Below, in pieces: positions 27,189 through 37,271 of a stretch of DNA of 64,000 nt. The position numbers and the translations under genes are program-made. Source of the DNA: Paenibacillus kyungheensis (lineage in GTDB: Bacteria > Bacillota > Bacilli > Paenibacillales > Paenibacillaceae); assembly GCF_028606985.1 (NCBI RefSeq), contig NZ_CP117416.1, positions 3,448,001-3,512,000 of the forward strand, written 5' to 3'. The notes beneath the pieces were generated by a model. It saw only the letters and a list, made by a program, of their open reading frames with translations. It was not told where the DNA came from and ran no database searches. Each line of letters starts with the position of its first letter. Position 1 is the first letter of the stretch.

Positions 27189-29000
27189 TCAAGATTCCAC
27201 CGAGAATAAATAATGGTAAACCGGTTGACCACCTTCATGCATCTCAATCTCTGCATCAGGATAGGTCTCTTCAAGCCAGCTCATCAGAGCAGTCGTGTCT
27301 TGATCATCTGCATCGTTACCAACCAATACAGTAACTACTTCTTGTCCTTCTTCAATCATTTTGGACAATAGTTGCTGACAGGTCGTAAGCATCAGATCAC
27401 TAGCAGCTACAATTTTGGAATTATAAATTCCGATATATTGTCCTTCTTTGATATTCATATCTTCAATCACTGTATCACGTACAGCATTGGTTACCTGACC
27501 GGACTTCACATGTTGCAAAGCTTCATTCATATTGCTCTGATTCACACTGACCTCTTCATCTTCTTGAAAAGCAAACGCAGCCGCTATACCTTGTGGAATA
27601 CTTTTACTTGGAATAACCGTGATCTGATGCGTTTCTTCTAATAAGTCTTTAGCTTGTTGAGCCGCCAGTACAATATTAGAGTTATTCGGCAGAATAAAGA
27701 TATGATCTGCGGACATACTTTCGACCGCTTTTACAAAGTCTTCTGTACTTGGATTCATCGTCTGTCCACCGGATAAGATAACATCTACACCTAGACTTTT
27801 GAAAATATCAGAAATACCATCACCTGATGATACCGCTATAAATCCATAAGGTGCTACTTCTTCCGCAGGTGGTGTCGCTGTTTCTTGCGCAGTTAAAGGT
27901 TGGGTTGGCATTTCCGCAAATACATCTGGAGATGGAGCAATATCTAACCCTGCTGACAATAGATCACGATGTTGCTCACGCATATTCAAAATATGAATCT
28001 GTGTAATTTCACCATAACGTAACGCTAGATTCAATACTTCACCCGGTGCTTTGGAATGCACATGTACTTTGACCACTTCATCATCTGCAATCACAATAAT
28101 CGAATCTCCATTAATTGAAAGTTCCTGACGGAATGCTTCTTCATGAAAAGGAGCATTTTTGATATCACCGATTTGACGATTGATAAAAAACTCCATATCG
28201 TACAAAAACTCGATATCTTCAGTTTCGATGCGTGATTGAGCAGAATGATCGTGAGTGGATAGATGTGCATCTGTAGTCGTCGCTAATCCTTTTGCTTTAT
28301 CCAAAGCGACACTCGAACCATGTATAGGCACACTTTCTCCGATATTTGCATAGATATCTGCTTGATCTTGATTAACTTCATAACCGTTTTGCAAATAATT
28401 GTAGAATCCTTCATAGATATAGACTAATCCTTGTCCACCTGAATCGACAACGCCTACTTGCTTCAGGATTGGTAACATTTCTTGCGTCTGTGCTAATGTT
28501 TCTTGAGCACGTTTAAGTACTTCGCCCATCAACTCGGTAATATCAGTCGTGCGACGTGAATAATATAACGCATGCTTGGCTGCTTCTTTGGCAACAGTTA
28601 AGATTGTTCCTTCTACTGGCTTGACTACCGCTTTGTACGCAGATTCCACTCCGCTTTGAAGTGCTGCGGCAAATTGATTAGCATTTAATTCTTCATAAGA
28701 AGCTACAGAACGACTAAATCCGCGGAATAATTGTGATAATATAACACCAGAATTACCGCGTGCGCCCATTAATAACCCTTTCGATAATACAGTTGCAGTG
28801 GAGCCTATTACTGCTGAATGATTACGTTTTAATTCAGTTACACCCGCAGTCATAGTCAAATTCATATTCGTTCCTGTGTCTCCATCAGGTACCGGAAACA
28901 CATTGAGGGAATTGACGTGTTCTGCATGTTGTTGCAATCGCTCTGCTCCAGCAAGCACCATAGCGGTGAAATCAGTCCCATTTAAAAAACGCTTACTCAA
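27189..29000 (-). CDS. fakA: Fatty acid kinase FakA (DAK2 domain, YloV-like)
   Basis: 603 residues. The N-terminal DAK2/DhaL-like kinase domain has the Mg-ATP motif NVFPVPDGDTGTNMNLTM (about 31-48) and GARGNSGVILSQLFRG; a middle domain and the C-terminal FakA domain (GDGISDIFKSLGVD, GGQTMNPSTEDFV) follow. It phosphorylates FakB-bound fatty acids. A TTG start at 29000, 8 nt after AAGGGG, gives MSKRFLNGTDF, matching YloV; an in-frame ATG 11 codons upstream has a poorer site. It is about 50 residues longer than B. subtilis YloV, mostly through the region near residues 225-255 and 360-380. Confidence 0.92.
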   Translation of the reverse strand: MSKRFLNGTDFTAMVLAGAERLQQHAEHVNSLNVFPVPDGDTGTNMNLTMTAGVTELKRNHSAVIGSTATVLSKGLLMGARGNSGVILSQLFRGFSRSVASYEELNANQFAAALQSGVESAYKAVVKPVEGTILTVAKEAAKHALYYSRRTTDITELMGEVLKRAQETLAQTQEMLPILKQVGVVDSGGQGLVYIYEGFYNYLQNGYEVNQDQADIYANIGESVPIHGSSVALDKAKGLATTTDAHLSTHDHSAQSRIETEDIEFLYDMEFFINRQIGDIKNAPFHEEAFRQELSINGDSIIVIADDEVVKVHVHSKAPGEVLNLALRYGEITQIHILNMREQHRDLLSAGLDIAPSPDVFAEMPTQPLTAQETATPPAEEVAPYGFIAVSSGDGISDIFKSLGVDVILSGGQTMNPSTEDFVKAVESMSADHIFILPNNSNIVLAAQQAKDLLEETHQITVIPSKSIPQGIAAAFAFQEDEEVSVNQSNMNEALQHVKSGQVTNAVRDTVIEDMNIKEGQYIGIYNSKIVAASDLMLTTCQQLLSKMIEEGQEVVTVLVGNDADDQDTTALMSWLEETYPDAEIEMHEGGQPVYHYLFSVES

Positions 29001-29031
29001 TGAAAATTCCCCTTCCTCATCATACCTATAC

Positions 29032-29060
29032 ATCCTGCCGGTTCATATTTCGGTCAGGAT
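29032..29060 (-). other. Hairpin upstream of fakA
   Basis: ATCCTGCCG (29032-29040) pairs with CGGTCAGGAT (29051-29060) apart from one bulged T. It lies about 30 nt upstream of the TTG start. The remaining fakA-rpmB gap (29061-29360) holds a GTACCAA tandem repeat at 29191-29204 but nothing else clear. Confidence 0.45.
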
Positions 29061-29360
29061 ATTCATTTTTATTTGTAGTTAAGTTTGTCGAAAAGCAATA
29101 TTTGTATTTCATATGGACTATAACAGACTAGCCTCTACAGATGCCACTCTATCCATTACCACCATACCTATAAATTAGAACCTTGTCCTTGTACCAAGTA
29201 CCAAAAATAGGCGAGAAGGTATAAAGAATAGACGATTTCTTCTCAAGCCTTCTGAAATCATCAAGTTCATTCCCTTTAATATCCGACAAAAAGATACACG
29301 TCGAACTATTTTACATTGTACTATAACCTACCATAGAAATAAATAAAGTATTTGACACTG

Positions 29361-29390
29361 TTGACTATAGCCAAATCGTTATGCTAATAT
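29361..29390 (+). promoter_or_regulatory. rpmB promoter
   Basis: TTGACT (29361-29366), an 18-bp spacer and an extended -10 TGCTAATAT (TAATAT at 29385-29390). Confidence 0.65.
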
Positions 29391-29440
29391 GGTAGAAGTG
29401 TTGTTTTCATGCAGTTTTTTTGGAAATAGGAGGTGTAACT

Positions 29441-29629
29441 ATGGCTCGCAAATGTTATGTAACAGGTAAAAAACCTGGTAGTGGTAATACTGTTTCTCAC
29501 GCTAATAACCGCAATCGTCGTACTTGGGGCGTGAACGTTCAAAAAGTTCGCATCTTGGTAGACGGTAAACCAAAACGCGTATATGTCAGCACCCGTGCTT
29601 TGAAATCCGGTAAAGTGACTCGCGTATAA
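29441..29629 (+). CDS. rpmB: 50S ribosomal protein L28
   Basis: 62 residues, identical in length to B. subtilis L28. [16 protein letters not shown], the RTWGVN segment and the C-terminal [11 protein letters not shown] are diagnostic. AGGAGG (29428-29433) precedes the ATG by 7 nt; a TTG seven codons upstream is in frame but lies before that site. Only one of the zinc-ligand cysteines of the C+ type is present, so this is the zinc-free form. Divergent from fakA, as in other Bacillales. Confidence 0.98.
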   Translation: MARKCYVTGKKPGSGNTVSHANNRNRRTWGVNVQKVRILVDGKPKRVYVSTRALKSGKVTRV

Positions 29630-29668
29630 TTTACGGCTAATACATTAAGTATTATATGTAATGATGAA

Positions 29669-29699
29669 AAGCATCTCTAGCGATAGGGGTGTTTTTTTG
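29669..29699 (+). terminator. Terminator of rpmB
   Basis: GCATCTCTA/TAGGGGTGT stem with wobble pairs, followed by TTTTTTT. Confidence 0.75.
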
Positions 29700-29770
29700 A
29701 TGTCTTTTTTTGATGTCTCGGTTTTCTTTGTCTTTTTACTATCACAATACAAGAGTAACTTTATAGATAC

Positions 29771-29828
29771 AAAAAACCAGTAATTCATATCTATACGATA
29801 CGGATTACTGGTTTTTTTAGTATCAGAT
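29771..29828. terminator. Bidirectional terminator, end of the housekeeping block
   Basis: AAAACCAGTAAT (29773-29784) pairs with ATTACTGGTTTT (29814-29825), with A/T runs on both sides. It terminates the rpe operon from the minus strand. Confidence 0.85.
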
Positions 29829-29860
29829 CAATATCGATCTTAGTGATAAATGCGGATGAT

Positions 29861-30523
29861 TTAATTCAAGCTATCTCGAATACTTTGAATCGCTTTGGCA
29901 CGATCAGGAGCTCCGAATATCGCACTTCCTGCTACCAACACGTCTGCACCTGCATCAACTACTAATTTGGCAGTTGTTGCCGAGATGCCTCCATCCACTT
30001 CGATATGAAAAGCAGTATGACCTTTTGCATTAGCCCAATCACGTAGTTGTTTTACTTTATCCACCATACGTGGGATAAACGCTTGTCCCCCGAATCCCGG
30101 GTTCACTGTCATAACAAGCACCATATCCAAATCATCCAATACTTCTGCAATCGCAGAGACTGGAGTTGCAGGATTCAAAGCTACCCCTGCTTTTACACCA
30201 TGTTCTTTGATTAAATGAATTACACGATGTAAATGTACACATGCTTCTGCATGCACCGTAATCATATGTGCGCCTGCTTTTACAAAATCAGCGATATAAT
30301 TCTCTGGATTTTCGATCATAAGATGAACATCTACAAATAATCCTGTATGTGGAGCAACAGCCTGTAATACAGGAGCACCAAATGTAATATTAGGTACAAA
30401 GTGTCCATCCATAACATCAACATGTAACCAGTCTGCTCCACTGCGTTCGATTTCTGCGATTTCGGCACCTAATTTGGCAAAGTCAGCTGACAAGATCGAA
30501 GGCGCGATTTTGATAGGATTCAT
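29861..30523 (-). CDS. rpe: Ribulose-phosphate 3-epimerase
   Basis: 220 residues, full length. It interconverts ribulose 5-phosphate and xylulose 5-phosphate with a metal-bound TIM barrel. [30 protein letters not shown] and [14 protein letters not shown] carry the catalytic Asp and metal-binding His residues. The ATG follows GGAGG, which lies inside the last codons of rsgA (3-nt gap). In this organism it also regenerates ribulose 5-phosphate for the hxlAB pathway. Confidence 0.97.
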   Translation of the reverse strand: MNPIKIAPSILSADFAKLGAEIAEIERSGADWLHVDVMDGHFVPNITFGAPVLQAVAPHTGLFVDVHLMIENPENYIADFVKAGAHMITVHAEACVHLHRVIHLIKEHGVKAGVALNPATPVSAIAEVLDDLDMVLVMTVNPGFGGQAFIPRMVDKVKQLRDWANAKGHTAFHIEVDGGISATTAKLVVDAGADVLVAGSAIFGAPDRAKAIQSIRDSLN

Positions 30524-30526
30524 AGT

Positions 30527-31456
30527 TCAATACCTCCGTTTTTCATCTTTCATTTCTTGATAAAATAATTGATAGTGCTTATAGCGACTTTCTGCAATTT
30601 CACCGTTAGCCAAAGCTTCGGTTACTTTACAGCCCGGTTCATGCAAATGAGTACATCCACGGAACTTACAACCGTCCGAGTATTCATTGAACTCACGGAA
30701 ACATGATCCCAGGTCTTCTAAGTCCACACCGAGCTGTGTAAAGTTCATTTGACTGAATCCTGGAGTATCTGCTACATAACCGCCACCATCAAGCTCAATG
30801 AGCTCGACATGGCGTGTCGTATGCCGTCCACGTCCTAGACGCATACTAATCTCGCTTGTATTGATTGTACTTCCCGGAATAATAGCATTCAGTAAAGAAG
30901 ATTTACCCACACCGGATTGTCCTGCAAACATACTCAGTCGATTTGATAATTCGGCACGAATTGCTGCGGTACCGGAGCCGTCTTCAGCACTGGTCAAAAT
31001 TACTTTATAACCAATTTGCTCATATAGTTGACGTGCTTGCTCTACTTCTGTCAACGTTTGCGTATCTTCTGGATCAATTAGATCCATTTTGCTAAAACAA
31101 ATCAAAGGTTCTAGATTCGCATCTTCTACATGAACAAGAAATTTATCTAATAAATGCAGACTCAAATCAGGTTCTTTGACCGAAAAAAGGAGCACAGCTT
31201 GCTCAATATTAGCTACAGGTGGACGAATCAACTCTGTTTTTCTAGGCAATATTTCTTCTACTGTGCCTTCTCCATTTTCTGTTAACGAATACAGTACTTG
31301 ATCGCCAACTAATGGCGCAATTCCTTTTTTCTTAAGAATACCGCGTCCACGACACTGAACTGTTTTCCGGTGATCCCCGCCCGAGGCTATATCATCGACT
31401 TGTTGTTGCACATAATAATAGCCGCTTAAAGCTTTGACGATTAAGCCTTGTAGCAT
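30527..31456 (-). CDS. rsgA: Ribosome small-subunit GTPase RsgA (CpgA)
   Basis: 309 residues. Order: N-terminal OB fold, circularly permuted GTPase (G4 CFSKMDL, G1 GQSGVGKSS, G3 DTPGF) and a C-terminal zinc domain with Cys/His ligands in CKFRGCTHLHEPGC. It acts in late 30S maturation. The start at ATG 31456 follows GAGGGG by 10 nt; an ATG six codons earlier is less likely. It lies between prkC and rpe, as in B. subtilis. Confidence 0.96.
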   Translation of the reverse strand: MLQGLIVKALSGYYYVQQQVDDIASGGDHRKTVQCRGRGILKKKGIAPLVGDQVLYSLTENGEGTVEEILPRKTELIRPPVANIEQAVLLFSVKEPDLSLHLLDKFLVHVEDANLEPLICFSKMDLIDPEDTQTLTEVEQARQLYEQIGYKVILTSAEDGSGTAAIRAELSNRLSMFAGQSGVGKSSLLNAIIPGSTINTSEISMRLGRGRHTTRHVELIELDGGGYVADTPGFSQMNFTQLGVDLEDLGSCFREFNEYSDGCKFRGCTHLHEPGCKVTEALANGEIAESRYKHYQLFYQEMKDEKRRY

Positions 31457-31536
31457 GTGATTCCGTCCCCTCATGGATAAAGCTTATTTCTTTTGTTTGT
31501 TCATTAATTGTTATTTTTTTATGAATGATCACTACA

Positions 31537-33711
31537 TTACGGTGTACTGGTCGTTCCACCATCTGTTGATCCTTCTTCTGTTGTCGGATCTGTCGGAGTA
31601 GTTCCATCTGTAGCTGGATCTGTTGGTGTAGTTCCTTGACCGTCTGTTGGCGGATCTACAGCAGGATCATCAGTTCCTGTTCCTGTGCCCGTATTTCCAC
31701 TGTTATCAACCGGTGGAACTTCAACAGGAGCGTCTGGTTCGATAACCGTTTCCTGTACACTGCCTTGCTTCGCTTCATTGTATCCAATCGCATACGTATC
31801 AATAAATTCGCCATCACGATAGATCGATACTGCACCATCACGATTCGGTCCTAACACCATATTCACTTTTAGAGATTGACGTGAACTGATTGTTTTGGTT
31901 CCCCAATCTTTATTTTCACCAGTAGCATCGGTGTATTTGATATTGATTTTACTAGATTTGCCTGCTGTTGCTGGTGGAATAGATACAGAATACGTAAAGT
32001 CAAATGCTTCTGGTGGATATCCAGAACTCACCCAGAACGATACTTTACTTCCTTTACTTAATGAATTACCAGCAGCCGGATTTTGACGAGTTACTTTACC
32101 GCTAGCTACGGTATAACTTGTCTCTTGTCCTACATCTCCTACAGTAAATCCATTTGAAGATAATTTAGCTTGAGCATCAGACTGACTCATCCCTGTGAGA
32201 TCAGGTACAGAAGCCGTCGCTGTTCCTTTACTTACAGTTACAGTGACTGTTGTTGTTGCAGGGTCAACATCTGCATTCGCTCCAGGTGTCTGATCAAATA
32301 CAGTTCCACTATCGACACTATCGTTATTTTCATCGACACGTGTAATCTGATCTTCTTTAAATCCTTCTGCTAGCAACAATTTACGTGCATCTTCATACGT
32401 TTTGGCATTCAGATCAGGCATTTTGGATAATTCTTTTTCAGCGGTGACTGTAATATCAATAGAAGCTCCTTGTTTGACCATCGTTCCCGCGTCTTTACTC
32501 TGGGCGATAACGATACCAGCAGGCTGTCCTTCTTTGTATTCACTTGTTACTTGACCTCTAACTAATCCTTGCGCCTCTAGCATACTTTCAGCGCTAGCTT
32601 GCGTTTGGTTAACTACATTGGGTACAGCCACCTCGGCTACATCGAGAGTAGAACGTACATACATTGTTGCAAGACCCATCAATACCAACAGAATCACAAC
32701 CGCCGATATCCAGATGGTTGGTTTTACCCATTTGCGCTGTTGCTTCGCAGGAGCAGAAGATCGTGACATTTCACGATCTGACTTACGATCATCATCTCCT
32801 ACAGGAATCGAAGTCGGACGAATCGCTGATATGACGCGTGTCTGCTCTTCATCATCTACTGTTGGGAAATATACTTTCGTTTCACTACGACGTTCTGGTA
32901 ACAGACACGTATCTAGATCTTGTAACATTTCATGAGCAGAATTGTATCGTTCTGAAGGGCTTTTACGCATCGACTTCAAAATGATATTTTCTACACTTTG
33001 CGGAATCAACGGATTGATTAACCGCGGTTCTTCGAATTCATCTTGTAAATGCTTAAGCGCTACACTAATCGGGCTTTCACCGAGAAAAGGAAGTCGCCCA
33101 GTCAGCATTTGATACAACACAATCCCAAGCGAATACAAATCAGACTTTTCACCAGTAGCTACACCTTTAGCATGTTCAGGTGAAAAATAATGCACTGAAC
33201 CAACAACAGAACCTGTCTGTGTAATCGTGGTAGAAGTCACCGCACGAGCAATACCAAAATCAGTTACTTTCACCCGTCCATTACGACCGATCAAAATATT
33301 ATGCGGCTTGATATCACGGTGAATAATCTGATTATGATGTGCATGATCAAGTGCATCGCAAATCTGAGAAGCAATTCGGATCGCTTCATCCACAGGCAAA
33401 GGAGCACGTTCTTTGATCACTTCATTCAAATTGTAACCTTGTACATATTCCATCACGATATAGTGAATATCGCCTTCTTGTCCAACATCATAGATGCTAA
33501 CCACATTAGGATGTGATAAGGACGCCGCTGATTGAGCTTCCCGACGAAAACGGCGAATAAATTCTTCATCATATACAAATTGCTGGCGCAAAACTTTGAT
33601 GGCAACATGACGATTAAGCAGCACATCACGCGCATTGTATACAAGCGCCATACCGCCGCCACCGATTTCCTCGATGACTTCATAACGGCCGCCTAGCGTA
33701 TGTCCGATCAT
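31537..33711 (-). CDS. prkC: PASTA-domain membrane Ser/Thr kinase PrkC (Stk1)
   Basis: 724 residues. Kinase domain about 8-265 with GGGGMA loop, Lys in HVAIKVL, HRDIKPHNIL, DFG; a basic linker, one membrane segment (about 335-355), three PASTA repeats (about 360-560), a further extracellular beta domain and a Thr/Pro/Asp/Gly-rich tail of about 50 residues. It senses muropeptides or lipid II and signals for germination and wall homeostasis. ATG 33711 follows AAGGGG and overlaps the prpC stop (ATGA); the GTG three codons earlier abuts the ribosome site and is rejected. Confidence 0.97.
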   Translation of the reverse strand: MIGHTLGGRYEVIEEIGGGGMALVYNARDVLLNRHVAIKVLRQQFVYDEEFIRRFRREAQSAASLSHPNVVSIYDVGQEGDIHYIVMEYVQGYNLNEVIKERAPLPVDEAIRIASQICDALDHAHHNQIIHRDIKPHNILIGRNGRVKVTDFGIARAVTSTTITQTGSVVGSVHYFSPEHAKGVATGEKSDLYSLGIVLYQMLTGRLPFLGESPISVALKHLQDEFEEPRLINPLIPQSVENIILKSMRKSPSERYNSAHEMLQDLDTCLLPERRSETKVYFPTVDDEEQTRVISAIRPTSIPVGDDDRKSDREMSRSSAPAKQQRKWVKPTIWISAVVILLVLMGLATMYVRSTLDVAEVAVPNVVNQTQASAESMLEAQGLVRGQVTSEYKEGQPAGIVIAQSKDAGTMVKQGASIDITVTAEKELSKMPDLNAKTYEDARKLLLAEGFKEDQITRVDENNDSVDSGTVFDQTPGANADVDPATTTVTVTVSKGTATASVPDLTGMSQSDAQAKLSSNGFTVGDVGQETSYTVASGKVTRQNPAAGNSLSKGSKVSFWVSSGYPPEAFDFTYSVSIPPATAGKSSKINIKYTDATGENKDWGTKTISSRQSLKVNMVLGPNRDGAVSIYRDGEFIDTYAIGYNEAKQGSVQETVIEPDAPVEVPPVDNSGNTGTGTGTDDPAVDPPTDGQGTTPTDPATDGTTPTDPTTEEGSTDGGTTSTP

Positions 33712-34481
33712 TGTTCCCACCCCTTCGTGCTCAACTCTACCGTAGAGTCATCCATTTCGAATAGGGCAACAGTAATATTATCTTCGCCACCAGCTTCAAG
33801 TGCTAGAGCTACCAGATGCTTCGCACGTTCTTCAAGTGCAATACCTGCCAGAGCAACCGTTTCGATCTGTTGACTACCAATCATATTCGTTAATCCATCA
33901 CTACATAGCAAAAGCACTTCACCGATTTTAAGCTGAATATCGTCTATTTCTACAACGACTTCTGCATCTGTACCCAGTGCACGTGTTAACACATTGCGAC
34001 GAGGATGCACAGCTGCTTCTTCTTGAGTAATCTGATGATTTTTGAGCAATTCATTAACCAGTGTATGATCTTGCGTTAATAGACGTAATTCTTCTTCGCC
34101 TACCAAATAAGCGCGGCTATCACCGATATGACCGATAATGCCGCTATCACCGCGTAGCAATACAGCTACAACAGTCGTCCCCATATTGTGGTAACTGTCG
34201 TCCATTTGAGCAGTATGAAAAACAACATTATTCGCATGTAAAATCGCATCATGTAAAGCAGCACGACAAGCTTCTAGCGATAAGCCAGCTTCTAGCCCTT
34301 GCAGATCACCGATAATGGTCTGCACAGCCAGTTGACTTGCTGTATCGCCTGCACGATGTCCACCCATTCCATCTGCGACTATACCTAGTGTATATTCCTG
34401 TTGAATAGAACCGATCCATACTGAATCTTCATTCACTTGTCGAACGTGTCCCCTATCACTATGTTGCGCTGTTCTAATCAA
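33708..34481 (-). CDS. prpC: PP2C-type Ser/Thr phosphatase PrpC (Stp1)
   Basis: 257 residues, one PP2C domain with metal-binding motifs NEDSV, DGMGGH, GDSRAY, DGLTNM and GGEDNITV. It reverses PrkC phosphorylation. The start is a TTG at 34481, 6 nt after AGGTGA, which overlaps the end of rlmN. The 3' end overlaps prkC by 4 bp, coupling phosphatase and kinase translation. Confidence 0.97.
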   Translation of the reverse strand: MIRTAQHSDRGHVRQVNEDSVWIGSIQQEYTLGIVADGMGGHRAGDTASQLAVQTIIGDLQGLEAGLSLEACRAALHDAILHANNVVFHTAQMDDSYHNMGTTVVAVLLRGDSGIIGHIGDSRAYLVGEEELRLLTQDHTLVNELLKNHQITQEEAAVHPRRNVLTRALGTDAEVVVEIDDIQLKIGEVLLLCSDGLTNMIGSQQIETVALAGIALEERAKHLVALALEAGGEDNITVALFEMDDSTVELSTKGWEQ

Positions 34482-34487
34482 ATGTGA

Positions 34488-35534
34488 TCACCTCGCAGTC
34501 GACTCCATGTGTTTCGCTCGTAGCTGTCCACAAGCAGCAGCGATATCGTGTCCTTGCTCACGACGAATCGTTACATTCACACCTTTGTCAGATAAAATAC
34601 GCTGGAATTCAAAAATATCTTTGCGCGGGGTACGCACATAATCACGTTCTGGAACATAGTTAACAGGAATCAAATTGACATGACACATCATAGTTTTGAG
34701 AACATCTGCTAATTCTTCTGCATGCTCAGGCTGATCATTAACGCCACCAATCAACGCATATTCAAACGTAATCCGGCGACCGGTTTTATTCAAATAATAA
34801 CGAAGAGATTCCATCACATCATCAAAAGGAAAACGACGGTTAACCGGCATCAATTTAGAACGCAATTTATCGTTCGGTGCGTGAATAGAAATCGCTAGGT
34901 TAATCTGTGTATCTTCATCTGCAAATTTATAAATATTCGGTACGATTCCACTTGTAGAAACAGTGATATGACGTTGCCCGATATTCAATCCTTTTTCATG
35001 AATCATAATCCGTAAAAAAGTCATTGTTGCTTCGTAATTTTCAAACGGCTCACCTGAACCCATAATTACAATACTGCTTACACGCTCATTCGTTTCATCC
35101 AAAATCTTCTGTGCTTGAACAACCTGAGCCACAATCTCACCTGCTGTAAGGTTACGTTTCAAGCCACCCAATGTGGACGCACAGAATGTACAACCGATAC
35201 GGCAACCTACCTGTGTAGTTACACAGATACTATTTCCGTAGTTGTGACGCATAATAACGGTCTCGATCGCATGAGCATCATGCAGACCAAACAAAAATTT
35301 AACCGTACCATCTTTAGACTGCATTTTAGTAATCTCATCTAACATAACAAAAGAAAACTGGTCGTTTAGTTTAGCGCGAAGTTCCTTGGAAAGGTTAGTC
35401 ATTTCCTCAAACGAAGTCACACGCTTCACATACAGCCAGTCAAAAATTTGTCCTGCGCGGAAAGCAGGCTCATTATTTTCCTTTGCCCAGTTCTGTAGAT
35501 CTTCCAAAGCATAATCATATATAAAAGGTTTCAT
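34488..35534 (-). CDS. rlmN: 23S rRNA (adenine2503-C2)/tRNA A37 methyltransferase RlmN
   Basis: 348 residues. A radical-SAM protein with [10 protein letters not shown] (cluster cysteines CxxxCxxC) near residue 112 and the second catalytic Cys near the C-terminus in AACGQL. It makes 2-methyladenosine in 23S rRNA and some tRNAs. ATG 35534 gives [10 protein letters not shown]; the frame is open 16 codons further upstream with no ribosome site. Upstream of prpC with a 6-nt gap. Confidence 0.96.
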   Translation of the reverse strand: MKPFIYDYALEDLQNWAKENNEPAFRAGQIFDWLYVKRVTSFEEMTNLSKELRAKLNDQFSFVMLDEITKMQSKDGTVKFLFGLHDAHAIETVIMRHNYGNSICVTTQVGCRIGCTFCASTLGGLKRNLTAGEIVAQVVQAQKILDETNERVSSIVIMGSGEPFENYEATMTFLRIMIHEKGLNIGQRHITVSTSGIVPNIYKFADEDTQINLAISIHAPNDKLRSKLMPVNRRFPFDDVMESLRYYLNKTGRRITFEYALIGGVNDQPEHAEELADVLKTMMCHVNLIPVNYVPERDYVRTPRKDIFEFQRILSDKGVNVTIRREQGHDIAAACGQLRAKHMESTAR

Positions 35535-35736
35535 TACAATTATCACACCTATTCTCAAATTCTTTTCATTTTTTGATACCACAAATCATATGACGGTCAA
35601 CATTGAATTTCATCCTTACTATTCTAGCATAAAATAATCAAACCCTAAAGGGTCTGTTCATTAAGATATCGTTACTATTTGTTACTATATTTTTTATATC
35701 GGTTGATTATAGATTAGCATTTATTCCTAAACACAG

Positions 35737-35792
35737 CAAAAGTGGCTTTACTCAGGATAACTATACTCTCCATAAGTAACAAGCCACTTTTA
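35737..35792 (-). terminator. Hairpin downstream of rsmB
   Basis: AAAAGTGGCTT/AAGCCACTTTT with a long loop; terminates rsmB on the minus strand, so rlmN probably has its own promoter in the 290-bp gap. Confidence 0.75.
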
Positions 35793-35825
35793 TCGTGTCT
35801 ATTTAGAAGATCAGAATAAACTAGA

Positions 35826-37271
35826 TTACATACTGATTTTACGTAGTACAGCAATATAGAATCCATCCGAATGGAAATCTTGCGGTAAAATTTGAATCCC
35901 TGTTTGAGCATGATTCGTATTTACAGGTGCAAACGGAACCAATTCAAACTGTTTATTTTGATGTAAAAAAGATTCTACAATCGCTTCATTCTCACTACGT
36001 TCAATCGTACATGTACTGTACACCATAATGCCATCTGGCTTGAGTAGTGTAGAAATATTCTGCAACAGTTGTTGTTGTAACTGTACGATTTCTTTAATGT
36101 CCGCCATACTTTTATTCCATTTGAGATCAGGTTTACGACGAATAACCCCTAGACCTGAACATGGAGCATCTAATAAGATTCGGTCAAAAGACTCGGCAGG
36201 ATAACGTTCTGTTAATGTTAACGCATCTCCAACTGTCGTTTCGATAATAGAGAGTTGGAGACGTTCTGCTTGATCATCCACTAACTGACGCTTATGTTCA
36301 TGAATATCATTCGCAATAATATGACCACTATTATTCATTTTTTCAGCTAGATGTACACTTTTGCCTCCTGGAGCGGCGCAACAATCCAATACATTCATAC
36401 CAGACTTCGCTTGCACTGCTTCAGCAACGAGCATAGAACTTTCATCTTGTACTGAAATTAATCCGTCTTGATACCATGATGTTAATGCCATATTCCCGCC
36501 ACCATGCACCAGAATACCATCTGGAGATAATGGAGAAATTTCTACATCATATCCTTCACCTTGTAGCAATTCCAACATCGCTGTACGAGAAGTGCGATGC
36601 GTATTCACACGAATACTTACCGATGGTGCTTCGTTATTTGAAATACAGATTTGTTCAGCGGTTGCTTCATCATATTGCTTGATCCAACGTGCTACCATCC
36701 ATTCAGGGAATGAATGTTGCAATGCTATTCTTTTCGCAGGTGGCAAATCTTGAGGAATCACTAATTCTTCCCGGCGACGAATCACATTACGTAATACGCC
36801 ATTGACCATACCTGATATGCCTTGATGTCCACGACGTTTCGCGATATTAACCGCTTCGTTTACCGCCGCATGAGCAGGAATACGATCAAGATAATAAATT
36901 TGATAAAAGCTAAACCGTAACAAATTACGTACCCACGGTTGAAGCTTATTTAAGCCTTTTGCCACAAATTGCCCAAGAAAATAATCAATGGTATTCAGAC
37001 GTGAAATGGTACCATAGACTAACTCTGTAGCCAGTCCAATATCTGCACGTTCTAGACGAATACGATTGAGCATTTGATTCAATACAAGATTACTATAAGA
37101 ACCCTCTTCTTCCACTGCTGTTAATACTTCGAGCGCAACTTCACGAGCAGTAGTTGGACGAACCGATTTGCTTTTCGGATCAGACTTAGTCTTAGTGTTA
37201 TTCGCTAACGGGCTATCTGCATTCGGTTGACGTTTGGATTTGTTGTTATGACTATTATTTTGATTATTCAC
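35826..37271 (-). CDS. rsmB: 16S rRNA (cytosine967-C5)-methyltransferase RsmB
   Basis: 481 residues. An unusual polar N-terminal extension of about 40 residues rich in Asn, Lys and Ser precedes a NusB-like RNA-binding domain (about 45-170) and a SAM methyltransferase (about 240-480) with CCAAPGGKSVHLAEK, the PCSGLGVIRRKPD Cys loop and the STCTIERSENE catalytic Cys. It overlaps fmt by 4 bp (ATGA). Confidence 0.96.
   Translation of the reverse strand: MNNQNNSHNNKSKRQPNADSPLANNTKTKSDPKSKSVRPTTAREVALEVLTAVEEEGSYSNLVLNQMLNRIRLERADIGLATELVYGTISRLNTIDYFLGQFVAKGLNKLQPWVRNLLRFSFYQIYYLDRIPAHAAVNEAVNIAKRRGHQGISGMVNGVLRNVIRRREELVIPQDLPPAKRIALQHSFPEWMVARWIKQYDEATAEQICISNNEAPSVSIRVNTHRTSRTAMLELLQGEGYDVEISPLSPDGILVHGGGNMALTSWYQDGLISVQDESSMLVAEAVQAKSGMNVLDCCAAPGGKSVHLAEKMNNSGHIIANDIHEHKRQLVDDQAERLQLSIIETTVGDALTLTERYPAESFDRILLDAPCSGLGVIRRKPDLKWNKSMADIKEIVQLQQQLLQNISTLLKPDGIMVYSTCTIERSENEAIVESFLHQNKQFELVPFAPVNTNHAQTGIQILPQDFHSDGFYIAVLRKISM

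Noticed and set aside
29191-29204. GTACCAA tandem repeat upstream of fakA as a FapR operator
   Set aside because: FapR sites are inverted repeats around TTAGTAC; here the copies are direct and the flanks do not match, so I do not claim a FapR site.
29630-29860. spoVM, which lies near rpmB in B. subtilis
   Set aside because: I searched both strands of the rpmB-rpe gap and the fakA-rpmB gap for a 26-codon frame resembling SpoVM and found none.
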